The translations under genes and the position numbers were made by a program. DNA of 64,000 bases from Ahaetulla prasina (taxonomy: Eukaryota > Chordata > Lepidosauria > Squamata > Colubridae): positions 164,629,252-164,693,251 of the forward strand of contig NC_080540.1 in assembly GCF_028640845.1 (NCBI RefSeq), read 5' to 3'. Under the pieces are notes generated by a model that did not search any database, was not told the origin of the DNA, and saw only the letters and a program-made list of their open reading frames with translations. Every line of letters begins with the position of its first letter. The first letter of the stretch is position 1. This document shows positions 36,688 through 47,810 of this stretch, piece after piece.

Positions 36688-37393
36688 CAGAGGTGGTATT
36701 CAGCAGGTTCTGACCAGTTCTGGAGAACCAGTAGTGGAAATTTTGAGTACCGTATATACTCGAATATAAGCCGATCCGAGTATAAGCCGAGGTCCCCAAT
36801 TTTACCCCAAAAAACTGGGGTAAACTGGGGACTCGAGTATAAGCCGAGGGAGGGAAATGAGGCAGCTACCGGTCAGGGAAAGCCTCCCTCCCTCAGCTGA
36901 GAAGGCTGGCGGCTCCCCCGCCCCGCCCTCTCACTGCACCGGCAGGGCTTCCCCGCGCTAATGCAAAAGCCCGCCAAGTTTGCACCATCCGGTATAATGT
37001 GAAAAAAAGAAAAAAAAAAAAACTCGAGTATAAGCCGAGGGGACGTTTTTCAGCACAAAAAACGTGCTGAAAAACTCGGCTTATACTCGAGTATAAGCCG
37101 AGGGGACGTTTTTCAGCACAAAAAACATGCTGAAAAACTCGGCTTATACTCGAGTATATACGGTAGTTCGGAGAACCGGTAAATACCACCTCTGACTGGC
37201 CCCGCCCCCATCTATTCTCTGCCTCCAGAGTCCCAGCTGATCAGGAGGAAATGGGCATTTTGCAGTAATCTTCCCCTGGAGTGGGGAGGGGATTTTGCAG
37301 TGTCCTTCCCCTGCCACGCCCACCAAGCCATGCCACGCCCACCAAGCTGTGCTCACAGAACCAGTAGCAAAAAAAATTGGAATCCCACCACTG
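36688..37393 (-). mobile_element. hAT MITE H1 split by a T2 MITE
   Basis: CAGAGGTGGTATTC to GAATCCCACCACTG. Flanks ATTTGGGG and ATTGGGGG match at 7 of 8. Removing 36750-37163 and one TA restores the family phrase TTTTGAGTAGTTCGG. Confidence 0.9.
36750..37163 (+). mobile_element. T2 MITE (Tigger-like) with duplicated terminal hairpin
   Basis: CCGTATATACTCGA start, CTCGAGTATATACGG end, TA on both sides (36748-36749, 37164-37165). The 3' part holds two tandem copies, 63 bp apart, of a palindrome built on GTTTTTCAGCACAAAAAACG and its complement. The middle 36870-36990 is GC-rich. Confidence 0.93.
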
Positions 37394-37401
37394 ATTGGGG
37401 G

Positions 37402-37937
37402 CCCTTTGCTCCCCATTGATCCCACGAAGCATCAAGGGAATGAATGAGACCATCATTCACATCTCCTAATGTGAATTTCCTGGATACTTGTGGTTAGCCA
37501 CTTTTGTGATACAGAATGTATAATTAGATACGCCTTTGATATGATCCAGTTAAAGGTTTCTTATGTTCTTAGGACAAGCAAGGACAAGACAGCTGAATAG
37601 CAAAGAGATCAATGTCGTAAAGCAATCGTATGAGTTCTTCCAAAATGGCAACCTGCAATCCACGTCTCCGTTGCTAACCCATTGTAAAGGGAAACATCCT
37701 TAAGAATGAGCCAGCCAACACAGAGATGTTTGAAACACATCACTGAGAGACACGAAAAAGTCCCAGAAAGAAGAATTGAGTCTGGATGGTAACTGCATAC
37801 CTCCATTTGACTCCAACATGAGAAATTCAAATGACCTAGCCATGACCACATCAGCACATGAAACTCTGGACTATAGCAAGACTCCTTTGAGTTTGTGGGG
37901 TCCTTGGTGCTCTCTCAGCTTGGTTGTTTTCTTGCAG
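37402..37937. other. Unique stretch, no gene recognised
   Basis: No repeat or exon identified; ends in (AAC)n at the CR1 tail. Confidence 0.35.
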
Positions 37938-38468
37938 ATAACAACAACAACAACAACAACAGAGTTGGAAGGGGCCTTGGAGATCTCCTAATCCAACCCC
38001 CTGCCCAGGCAGGAAACCCTATACCACTTCAGACAAATGGTTATCCAACATCTTCTTCAAAATTTCCAGTGTTGGAGCATTCACAACTTCTGCAAGCAAG
38101 TTGTTTCACTTATTAATTGTTCTAACTGTCAGGAAATTTCTCCGTAGTTCTAAGTTCTCTCCTTGATTAGTTTCCACCCATTGCTTCTTGTTCTACCCTC
38201 AGGTGCTTTGAGAATAGCTTGACTCCCTCTTCTTTATGGCAGCCCCTGAGATATTGGAACACTGCTATCATGTCTCCCCTACTCCTTCTTTTCATTAAAC
38301 TAGACATACCCAGTTCCTGCAACCGTTCTTCATATGTTTTAGCCTTCAGTCCCCTAATCATCTTTGTTGCTCTTCTCTGCACTCTTTCTAGAGTCTCAAC
38401 ATCTTTTTTACATCGTGGCGACCAAAACTGAATGCAATATTCCAAGTGTGGCCTTACCAAGGCATTAT
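37938..38468 (-). pseudogene. CR1 LINE 3' end (inverted)
   Basis: The minus frame 38460-38167 reads [49 protein letters not shown], then [17 protein letters not shown]. This is the CR1 RT C-terminus, longer here than in the other copies. The frame shifts after LFSKHLR. The UTR and (GTT)n tail lie at 37938-38000. Confidence 0.88.
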
Positions 38469-38505
38469 ATTTTATGTTGTTTTATTGCCTAACTAGGGAA
38501 AGTGC

Positions 38506-38580
38506 TAGAAGTTTCCAGTTTAGTAATGAAATGTCTGCAGAAAAACAACCAAGCTCAGAGAGCATCAAGGACCTCCCAAT
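38506..38580 (+). mobile_element. Penelope-like element 3' tail relic
   Basis: TTTAGTAATGAAATGTCTGC followed by CCAAGCTCAGAGAGCATCAAGG matches the last 60 bp of the copies at 42893 and 49151. Only the GAAA side of the hammerhead-like fold is kept. Confidence 0.6.
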
Positions 38581-39000
38581 CCAGCCCTGAGCTACAATTA
38601 TTCTCCTCTATCCTTCAAGTTTTGTTCTGGGGAAAAAAATAGATTTAGCTTTAGCAAGCAATAGAGTGTTCCTTCTCTTTGTAACATTAGTTACAAACAT
38701 TCTAGCTTAGAAAATGCATTGGAGAAGGTGGCACTTAATTTATTACAGTACTTCTGAAAGAAATATTGTATCCAATCCAAGCAGATCATCCATCACCTTT
38801 CTATTGATTAGCCATATCCCAGAAACACCTACATTCTCTCTGTGAATATTCATTACCTGTACTGTGATATCTAATGAAAGAAGAGAATTATGTGCCATAG
38901 TTCTTTCCATTATCTGAAGCTATTCTGAAATGCAGGTTATGTTAGTATGCTTTTAGGTGCATGGAAATGAACAGAAAAGCATTTAGCATTTTCTACCCAG

Positions 39001-39194
39001 CAGTAGGCACCAGTAGTAGTTACCTTCGCTACTGGTTCGGGGCTGTGAGTGTGCACATGCGCACAAAGTGAGTGCGTGGTGCTTCTGCGCATGAGCAGAG
39101 TGTCCGTGATGATGTCTGGGCAAGTGGGCGGAGCCTCCTGCCACCATTGCTACTGGTTTGCCTGAACCGGGGTAAACCGGTACAAACCCACCTG
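39001..39194. mobile_element. H2-like hAT MITE
   Basis: Contains TTCGCTACTGGTTCGG, GTGCACATGCGCAC, GGGCGGAGCCTCCTGCC and ends GTACAAACCCACCTG. These blocks match 7919-8126. No target duplication was found. Confidence 0.6.
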
Positions 39195-39762
39195 TCAGTT
39201 TTAGAAGGCAATTTTCTTTTTTGCTTCTTAACTGCCACATATTTTAGCTGGGGAAGTTGGGAGGGGGGTTGTTGTTGGAGTGGTAGAAAGTTAGTCATAA
39301 CAACATTCCATTTTCAAGGACATCCTGTGTCTAATGGAGACTGCCTGAAGATTGTATCCAATTGAATGTACAGAGTTGATTGGACAATGTGATGAACTTG
39401 TGGGTGTGGGGCAGGGTTGTAAACTGTCAACTGGGTGTGGAAAACCTGGAAGCTTTCAATTTCGGGTTTTCCCAGCTGTGCCAACATGACATCTCTAATA
39501 AATTGGAGCTTTGAGGAACCTCAAGCCTCAGAGCTTTATTTCATTGGGGGTGTTCCTTGGAACCCTGAGGCCACCATTGGTAGGCATCCTGTATACTGAG
39601 GTCAAGTGACAGTTGTATTATGTTGACGCTGGTATGCAAAACTCCACAGATATTACTGTGTGCTTTGCACAATACATACAAATCCTTTATCTCTCCAACG
39701 TTATTCATTTTTGGGATGCTGCATGTTTTTGTGTTTGATTGCTATGCATACATAAATGATCA
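39195..39762. other. Unique stretch, no gene recognised
   Basis: Nothing supportable on either strand. Confidence 0.35.
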
Positions 39763-39770
39763 GTGTATCT

Positions 39771-40135
39771 CAGGGGTGTCAAACACAAGGCCCAGGGGCC
39801 AGATCCAGTCCGCAGGGTACTTAGATCTGGCCCATGGGGCCACCCTGGAAGGGCCAGCCCGCAGTGCCTCTGTCAGCAAAAATGAAGCTTGGGAGGGCTG
39901 TGTGCAGCCCTCCCGAGCATCATCTTCGCTAGCAGAGAGTTGCAGGAGGTCATTGCAGCCGAAAATGGAGCTTGGGAGCCTGTTTTCACTGGCAGAGCTC
40001 TCGGACCACAACAGGCATCCCCAACACGAATGACATTGAGCTGGCCACGCCCACCATGGCCACGCCCATGCCAGTCCCACAAGGTCAAACACAACCCTGA
40101 TGCGACCCTCAATGAAATCGAGTTTGACAACTCTC
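39771..40135. mobile_element. hAT MITE, Charlie-like, perfect TSD
   Basis: Starts CAGGGGTGTCAAAC and ends GTTTGACAACTCTC. An exact duplication GTGTATCT flanks it (39763-39770, 40136-40143). The CAGGGGTGTCAAAC terminus is typical of Charlie/hAT elements. Frames on both strands (up to 137 aa) are artefacts. Confidence 0.93.
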
Positions 40136-40143
40136 GTGTATCT

Positions 40144-41085
40144 GATGAACACAGTTTTACAAAAATGATGTTATGTCATCAATTAAATTGCCCATCAGGC
40201 AATTTAAACTAGAGGAGGAACAGGGTAATGGAACACCATTTATTTTTCTCTTACTTCTGTTCTGGCAACTTGCACCCAGAGCTATGCTACTAACCTTGAT
40301 GTATTGTAACTTACCCATCAGCTTGAGCTGAATCTTGAACAATTTCAAACACCAAAACACACACACACCAGCCAGCTTCTAGACCTTTTGAATTCACCCT
40401 GAAAAGATGCCAGCAGCTTAATGAACAACTTTTTAATATCATAACCTTTTGATAAGAAGCACAGATCAGCATCCAAATTTTATCTCAATCTCTATCTCTG
40501 ACTCAAGAAAAGCTGAATACTAAAAAAAAAAAAAGCCATTTAAAATATCTTGCAGCTAAACAGAAATATCCATGTGGTATCTCACATCTAAACTTTACAC
40601 TGCAGCATGTAGCCGTCAGAAGGGCGAATGAAAATGTTTGCATGTGCAGAAAATAGACAGGATGCCTTAAAGCACCCAGAAATGGTATTTCAATACATGC
40701 TTGTCTAATTGCAGGCTGGTATTGTACCTATAGAAAACAGCCTCTCTGGTGGTCCATTTAAGGATTAATTCTAAGCCTGGAATTTTATGTAGAATCCATC
40801 TCCTTGTCACATGTTAAGTACTTTCAAGTACAGACTTTAGATGCTCTGTGTATAAAAGCACTTTCTTCTGCAAAATAAAGAGGAGGAGGAGGAGAATATA
40901 TGGAATATCTTCTCACCCAGAAAGGGGGAGGCGGAGTTAACCTATATTTCATGGGATCATAGGGGAGCCAACGATCAGAAAGGGAACAAATCTAATCACA
41001 GGTGGGATGGGCAACATTTTCAGCCTTGGCAACATTTGTCTTGCCAGATCATAGCTGGAGACCACACACATATACATATACATAC
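40144..41085. other. Unique stretch, no gene recognised
   Basis: No exon or repeat family seen; TATAAAAG at 40851 is an isolated match. Confidence 0.35.
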
Positions 41086-41089
41086 ACAT

Positions 41090-41578
41090 ACAGAGAAAGA
41101 GAGAGGGAGAGAGAGGGAGGGAGGGAGGGAGAGGGAGAAAGAGAAAGAGAGGGAAAGAGAGAGGGAAAGAGAGGGAAAGAGGGAAAGGGAGGGAGAAGAA
41201 GAAAGAGAAAGATAGGTAGAGAGAAAGAGGGAAAGAGGGAGAGAGAGAAAGAGAGGGAAAGAGGGAGAGGGAGAAAGAAAGATAGGGAGAGAGAGAGAGA
41301 GGGAAAGAGGGAGGGAGGGAGGGAGGGAGAGAAAGAGAAAGATAGGGAGAGGGAGAGAGAGGAAGAGAGAGGAAGAGGAAGAGAGAGAAAGAGAGGGAAA
41401 GAGGGAGAGGGAGGGAGAGGGAGAAAGAGAAAGATAGGGACAGAGAAAGAAAGAGACGGAAAGAGGGAGAGGAAGGGAAAAAGAGAAAGAGAGGGGGAGA
41501 GAAAGAGAGGGAGGGAGAGGGAGAAAGAGAGAGAGAGAAAGAGGGGGGAGGGAGAGGAGAGAGAGAGAGAGAGAGAGA
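41090..41578. repeat. 490-bp polypurine (GA-rich) tract
   Basis: Almost pure A/G with GGGAAAGAGGGAGAGAGAAAG sub-repeats, flanked by CA/TA alternating runs (41065-41095, 41580-41605). The 257-aa Arg/Glu-rich frame and its minus-strand Ser/Leu/Pro counterparts are artefacts. Confidence 0.95.
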
Positions 41579-41925
41579 TGCACACATACATACACACAGA
41601 CACACTTCTTTGTGTATATCAACACACACAGGAAAGATTATCTACATGGCAGCCACCCACAGGATTAGACAATCCAATTCAAAGTAGTGTGCCAAAGGCA
41701 AAAGGCAGGAGCAAACAAGGTATTGTACCTCTGCCAAGTACATGGGAACCTTTAAAAATTGCTGCTGACTCCTGAAGAAAAGTGGGGCAGATGGATATAT
41801 CTCTGGATCTTCTCTGCCTCTAAGTAAGTGCCAGGGTGGGGCTTCTTGCTGACCTCCTCCTATCCTGTGGTCTTCATTTCAATAGGGCACGAGCCTTGAG
41901 GCCCAAATGAATTGCAATCAATTCA

Positions 41926-41947
41926 TATATATATATATATATATATT
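41926..41947. repeat. (AT)n microsatellite
   Basis: About 11 AT units abut the Penelope-like terminal region. Confidence 0.9.
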
Positions 41948-42731
41948 TGTTTTCTGAGGTTTTCGCGGGTGTTTGTATGTAGATCTTTGGTTATTCGGGT
42001 TTTCTCCCGCGTAAAATTGGAAGTGTCTTGGCGACGTTTCGACGAAGTCTCATTCGTCATCTTCAGGCTTCAGCTTCGTGCTTCTGGGAGCAATGTGTGA
42101 CTGCAGCTGTTTCTTCCTTTTTAACTGCTAGTGGGGGTTTGAACTGATTGGGTGGGAGCTTGGCTGTGCTCTGATTGGATGGGGTTTTTTTGGTGCTCTG
42201 ATTGGATGGGGGTGTGTCCTCTTTGGGTGGGGGCTTGGTTGTGCTCAGATTAGTCCGAGCTGCAGGGGGATTTGAGCTGGTGAGCTGCACAGCTGTTGTC
42301 CGGCTTCGTGTTCGCGGTCATGCCACATCTTCACAGTGGGTGTCAGTCTGCTGCATGTATGGATTGGAGGGGTTTGAAATGGCCAATGTTGCAGCTGCGG
42401 TCTGGCTTCTGGTCCTTAATCGTGCTTCATGATCAGTGTGGGTTTGGGTCTGCTTTCTGGGTGGATGTGTGGTGGTGACATCCTGTGTGGACCTCGTGAG
42501 TGTGGGTCTGGTGTCATTCCTCGTGTTAGGGACACGTTTGTCAATAAGGGCAGGTTTCCAAATGGCTGGTAGGCGGGAGGTATCATCTCGTTTGTTCATG
42601 CTGTGTGGACGAAACGTGGCCAAGACACTTCCAATTTTACGTGAAAGTCTTGGTGTATATTCGGGTCTTTTCCTGTGTTTCCTACTCTCAACCTTACATG
42701 GGAAAAGACCCAAATACGCCAAGATTTGCAT
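41948..42731 (-). mobile_element. Penelope-like retroelement terminal region with hammerhead-like motif
   Basis: On the minus strand a basic, Thr/Pro-rich frame (RSTQDVTTTHPPRKQTQTHT, then SSNPPAARTNLSTTKPPPKE) breaks with a frame shift near 42300. It is followed by GCCTGAAGATGACGAATGAG and GAAACGTCGCC. The opposite outer end repeats GAAACGTGGCCAAGACACTTCC on the plus strand at 42609, with an inverted repeat of GGAAAAGACCC at 42660/42700. Penelope-like elements are known to carry hammerhead ribozymes in their terminal repeats, which fits. No RT or GIY-YIG domain is visible. Confidence 0.65.
42033..42066 (-). ncRNA. Hammerhead ribozyme-like motif (Penelope-type)
   Basis: On the minus strand, CTGAAGA (42066-42060) fits the conserved CUGANGA box. 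A 6-bp stem II, GACGAA with TTCGTC, follows. GAAAC (42040-42036) and the GTC cleavage-type triplet (42035-42033) complete the core. Stem III is minimal, as in known Penelope hammerheads. Confidence 0.7.
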
Positions 42732-42892
42732 ACCTTATACCCCATGAAAATCTTTGTGGTTAAGTAATTAACATGGTTGATCAGTGAAGCTGGCTTCCCC
42801 CATTGACTTTGCTTATCAGAAGTCAGCTGAGAAAGTTGCAAATGACGACCATGTCATCCCAGGACACTGTAACTGACATGCCAGTTGCTGAG

Positions 42893-43180
42893 ACTCCAGC
42901 ACATCTCCACCGGTAATCAGCATAGATTAACTCCAAGGTCAACTTCAGACCAACAATCAAGTAAGCAATACCCCACTCAAGAAACTGCCAAAGAGCCATC
43001 AGTAAACAGCCCAACCAAAGAATCCCTAAGACCGCCCCCTCATCCCTCACACAGATGGACAAGACACCAGAATATAAACTGACATCCAACATCACTCCTT
43101 ACCAGCACTGATATTACTTAGTCAGGTTAATGAAACATCTGCAAGGAACCAAGCACGCTCAGAGAGCATCAAGGATCCCT
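42893..43180 (+). mobile_element. Penelope-like element 3' tail, perfect 11-bp TSD
   Basis: The insert is bounded by exact CAGTTGCTGAG (42882-42892, 43181-43191), itself T1 sequence. The frame 42885-43082 (STSDQQSSKQYPTQETAKEP, ending RHQNIN) matches the copy at 49151 almost fully. The hammerhead-like core is damaged: CTGATATTAC replaces CTGATGATG, while GAAAC is kept at 43132-43136. Confidence 0.75.
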
Positions 43181-43612
43181 CAGTTGCTGAGTGCCCAAAT
43201 TTTGACCATGAGGCTGTGAGGATGCAGAGACCGTTGGAAAGGTGGAGGATTGGTTGCAACTCATTTTTTTTTCCAGCACTGTTGCAACTTCAAATGGTCA
43301 CTAAGCGAATGTGAGCCATTTCCTCCTTTCAGTGGTCCGTGAAAGTGCATCTATAGTATGTAGATAATAAAGTTGAAAAGAGGTGAACCACTTTTTTACA
43401 GAACTATAGATACGTTGAGGCTGGGTGTGACAAGGAATGGCTGGGAGGGGAAGGGCCAGGCGAGGCACCCCTTGACGTGAGTGATATTGAGTTGGCCATG
43501 ACTACCCAGTCATATGACCATCAAGCCACACCCACTGTCACATGATCATCAAGCTAGGCCCACAAAATAAGCCACGCCCACAGAGCTGGTAGTAAAAAAA
43601 ATTAGAACCCAC

Positions 43613-44204
43613 CAGTGGTGGGTTTCAATTTTTTTTACTACCGGTTCTGTGGGTGTGGCTTGGTGGGCGTGGCATAATAATAATAATAATATTTTAATTT
43701 GTATACCGCCCTTCTCCCGAAGGACTCAGGGCGGTTTACAGCCAGAATAAAATACAACAACAACACATACAGTATTAAAAACAAACATTAAAAAACTTAT
43801 TCAATTTGGCCAAATATTAAAATACGATCAACCCTTTAAAATTAATAAAATTACAAACCCATAAAATCATCTAAAAATTTTGTAAAGAATCAAGCCAGTC
43901 CAGCAAGACGGAATAAATAAGTCTTAAGTTCGCGGCGAAAGGTCCGAAGGTCAGGTAGTTGTCGAAGTCCAGGCATGGCTTGGACGTGGCAGGGGAAGGA
44001 TATTGTAAAATCTCCTTTCTGTCCCCAATCCAGGGGAAGGTTACTGCAAAATCCCCATTCTCTCCTGATCAGCTGGGACTTGGGAGGCAGAGAATAGATG
44101 GGGATGGGGCCAGTCAGAATTTTTACTACCGGTTCTCCAAACTAATCAAAATTTCCACTACCGGTTCTCCAGAACTGGTCAGAACCTGCTGAAACCCACC
44201 TCTG
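43613..44204 (+). mobile_element. hAT MITE H1, perfect TSD, split by an L2 tail
   Basis: CAGTGGTGGGTTTC to GAAACCCACCTCTG, flanked by exact GAACCCAC (43605-43612, 44205-44212), which is the end of an older hAT. The L2-like tail interrupts it at 43676. Confidence 0.93.
43676..43972 (-). pseudogene. L2-like LINE 3' end inserted in a hAT
   Basis: (AAT)n, GTATACCGCCCTTCTCC, GACTCAGGGCGGTTTACAG and, at the far end, AGTTCGCGGCGAAAGGTCC (reverse complement of FRRELKT-type codons). A short GGCAT duplication may flank it (43671-43675 and 43973-43977). Confidence 0.75.
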
Positions 44205-44233
44205 GAACCCACCCCTGGTCAAGGACTACCCTG

Positions 44234-46950
44234 TATAAGACCTTGTCCAGTCTGCTTCTATTTATCCTCCTCCCTCTGGGAATAAGGAATATTTGCATGA
44301 CTTCAGGCCAGAAAAGGGTAAACAGAAGAATCAAGGGGAGGAATAGATGTCTGGCTCTCTTGCCTCCTACTTGAGTGATATATAAGTGCTTCTAGTGTTG
44401 CAACCTGGCATTCTTGAAGATGTGAGCTGCATTTTTTCCAGTCCATTCCCTCTTTAACGTTTGTGACTCTCATCTTCTTTCCATTTCTTCTCCCGCTATC
44501 AACATTTTGACGTGCCGTTTCGCAAAGTATTTTCCTCGCGTTGCCCAACAATTCTACCCTATAGGCACGTGTCTAGAATCAGGGCGGGGTGGGGTGGGGG
44601 GAAAATCTGGTTTCTTTCCCCCACCTCCTCGCATGAAAAAAGGAGTGTTATAAAGAGTCTCGTATTCCAGTTGCAGTTATGAACTTTAGAGGAAGGAGCA
44701 AAGCTGATTGGTCTTTCCGTTTATTATTGTTAAGTACCAAGTGAGTAACACAAATCTTTCAGTGATTAACGCAGCATCTCATTTGACTTTGCTTGCTCCA
44801 GACTAGGATCGGCTTTCAAGTCCTCTGGCACCGAGCAGCTAGCCTAGTTCAGATTTACAGGCAGTGGCTGATAAGTAGACTTTTCCAATCAGGCAATCAG
44901 GCCAGGTATTTTGTATTACAACTTCCATCACCCACAAGCATTATGTCAGTGCCGGCAGGGGATGGGTGGGTGGGTGGGGCTGTAGTGTAAGGCCCCTTCA
45001 AGGCTTCTTCGGTTTGAGGAACAAAGATACAGAAATGCAAATGGCGAAACACAATCTAAAGCACCTTGATCTAAAACAGCCACATTGGTAATTCCAGAAC
45101 GGTTTTGCCTTCGGTCTGTTCGGCTGCCTGTCTCCTGGGAGAGAGAGAGGGGCCTGCTTTTACTACAGAAGCTACAAGATGCAGAGAAAGACACCGAAGA
45201 GAAGCCAGAGAGGAATATGGCACCATTCGCTCAGCTTCCGCCCTGCCTCGTCTCTGCAGAGCTGGGCACCACTCTTGAGCAAGAGGGATAAATCGTTGTG
45301 GGACACTGAGAGAGCTGGAGCTGCTGATGTTTTTGCAGTGGAAGCATGCCAGCAAAATCTTTAGGCACTGCACCCCGTGATCCTCCCTCCTCCTCCAGCC
45401 AGCCAAGTGGGGCCGGGTTGGGCTCAGCTGGCGTCACCGATGTCTAATCCATTCAAGATGGGGAGGCACAGCACATAAGCAAGGACAAGCAGTCACTCAG
45501 AGGGAGTCACACCCAATCCGATACACGCTCAGCACATGCATGGTAAGAGATTACACCCAGGGAAGCACACACACAAACACAATCCTACAAAAAAAAAAAT
45601 ACCCCCAATGCATTACAAATATAACTCTCTTTACAGTTTTTTCAGGGCCATGCAGAGATCTTCACATACAGAATAAACAGCAGTACAAAGAGACATTCAG
45701 TTAGAACAGCTGTTTTTAACCTAATGTCCTGCTCAATCAATAAAATAATAATCATAATAATCATCTTGTCATTCCTGACCATTGATCATGTTGACTGATG
45801 GGTATCAATATTAAAACTGAGCACCAGTGTGAAAAGTTGCTATGTTAGGCTACTGGGTTAGGTCTTGGGAGAGCTGAGTTTAGAGATACACAAGGCTCAA
45901 CTTTTCAGAAAGCAACAAATTATCTGATTTTATTTCTACCATTTCTATTGGGATGAATAGCACCAAGAACACAGAAGCAGAGTCAATAAATGAGTTGGCA
46001 ACCCTTAAAATAACGCAGCTCTTTGTATGCAACGTCACACCCAAACTGGGTAAACACTATCCACATCACCAGAAGCTTCTATTTTCAGAAGTTTACGAAG
46101 ACACTGACCACACTCTCAGTCACCCAGAATATGGGAAAACCACACCAAAAGTGAATAAAAAGGTGGATGGTTCTACCAGGGTGGGTGGGTGGGATAAGTA
46201 GGGCCAAACCTGATCCTTTGAGGGACACACCAATTTGGGCCAGGACAAAAAAAGTGGACAAAACCCTAATTTAAACTTAGTGGAAGTTAAATTAGCTAAG
46301 AACCATTCACAAATATTTCTCGGGTATGGATCTTGCTTTGGGTAGAGAGATGGGTGGCATATAAATTTAATAAATATTCAGTAAATTTCTCATTTGCACT
46401 AAAAATTACAGTATGGAAATTGGCATTAGTTTCAGAAGAGCTTGGAGGCATGGCCTATATAAGGCTTTAAGGACCACATATAGTCCTTGAGTCTTCATTG
46501 CATACTTCAGTTGGACAGCTCTTTCAAGCTTTCTTCCATCCTTCGGTCCCCCCATGCTCAGGAGATAAGGGTGCTCTTTAAAGCCACTTTCTCATGTAGC
46601 CTTGGCCATGACCAATACATTTTAGGCTCTTGGATCAATTTGCCCAATTCCTCCTTCCTCCTCCTCCTCTTCCTCCTTCCTCCTCCTCCACCACCACCTC
46701 CTGCCATGTGTTCATCCTTTTTGTTGTCTCCCCAGTGATTCTTTCATTGTTGGCTCTTTAGGTCAGAAATCTGTTCTTTTACGCTTTGTAAAGTGCCCTC
46801 TCAACAATGACTCTGTTCTAATAGAAGGACTGAAATGAACAGGCAGCCACCCATGGTTACACTTACAGCCACCAACCCTTCCCAGAGTGACCCCAGATGC
46901 CATTCTTCACATTGCTCCCTTTTGAAAACTCCTTCAACGATGGTACCCAG
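44234..46950. other. Unique stretch, no gene recognised
   Basis: Contains a G-rich run at 44580-44602 and a LINE-tail-like GGTGGCATATAAATTTAATA near 46348. The 111-aa minus frame at 45071-45406 has no recognisable domain. Confidence 0.35.
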
Positions 46951-46952
46951 AC

Positions 46953-47237
46953 CAGAGGTGGTATTCAGCAGATTTGTCCAGTTCTGGAGAACCGGTAGCA
47001 GAAATTTTGAGTAGTTCAGAGAACCGGTAAATACCACTTCTGACTGGCCCCACCCCCATCTCTTCTCTGCCTCCCGAGTCCCAGCTGATCAGGAGGAATG
47101 GGGATTTTGCAGTAACCTTCCCCTGCCATGCCCACCAAGCCACACCCACCAAGCAATGCCACGCCCACCAAGCAATGCCACGCCCACCAAGCCACACCCA
47201 CAGAACCAGTAGTAAAAAAAATTGAATCCCACCACTG
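46953..47237 (-). mobile_element. hAT MITE H1
   Basis: CAGAGGTGGTATTC to GAATCCCACCACTG. Internal ACGCCCACCAAGCAATGCC is repeated. No target duplication is visible. Confidence 0.85.
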
Positions 47238-47808
47238 GTGCTTAGGCTAGATTGGGAAGCCATCCATCCCCACAAGGGGAGAACACAGCTCTCAAACAAG
47301 GCTCTTCATGGTAGTTTCTTTGGCTCCACCTGAACAGTCTCCAAGTGAGTGTCCTTGATGGGGCCAAGTAGTACTAGAAAAGGATAGAAAAGTTACACAA
47401 CAGGGACACAACAGCAGGGACTCAGCGTAAGCTTCAATGATCATGCAATATATTGACAAGTATAAAAAACCAAGTTAAATTATGTTTTTTTTACTCCGAA
47501 ATTCAAGGAAGGCTGCAAGCCAAAATGCCACTGATTGGCCAACTTTGCATACTGTAAGCCAAAACTGTAATTGCTCTGGTTTAACACAACATGTGAACCT
47601 CCCCACTAATGCTATATAAGAATCAATCCCTTATGGCTTCTCACATAACATTTTCTTTGAACTTCTCAAAGTTTCTCACAGCATCTCAAACTTTAAAAGA
47701 AAATCTGGGCTTAGCATTTCTGTATATAGAGAGGAGCAGGGATGTATAACTTTCAGATATCTTTTTTTAAACAAAAATGCAACAGCTATTGAATAAGGGG
47801 TGTCTTGA
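47238..47808. other. Unique stretch, no gene recognised
   Basis: Nothing supportable. Confidence 0.35.
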
Positions 47809-47810
47809 TA

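Larger units (their letters stand above)
43439..44217. mobile_element. hAT MITE (family H4), right part, split by an H1 copy
   Basis: GTCATATGACCATCAAGCCA and CTGGTAGTAAAAAAAATTAG run up to 43612. The last bases (CCCTG, 44213-44217) are on the other side of the H1 copy. The left boundary is uncertain. It resembles the element at 55619. Confidence 0.55.
42754..44233 (+). mobile_element. Tigger-like MITE T1, multiply interrupted
   Basis: T1 pieces at about 42754-42892, 43181-43308 and 44218-44233 (GTCAAGGACTACCCTG before TA) are separated by a Penelope-like tail and by a nest of hATs and an L2 tail. The 5' end is missing, abutting the Penelope-like region. Confidence 0.7.

Noticed and set aside
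39760..40152. 130-aa minus-strand frame
   Set aside because: It lies within a Charlie-like hAT MITE with an exact TSD.
41002..41775. 257-aa Arg/Glu-rich open frame and the 226-aa Ser/Leu/Pro frame on the other strand
   Set aside because: Both are translations of the GA-rich simple tract, with no start context or domain.
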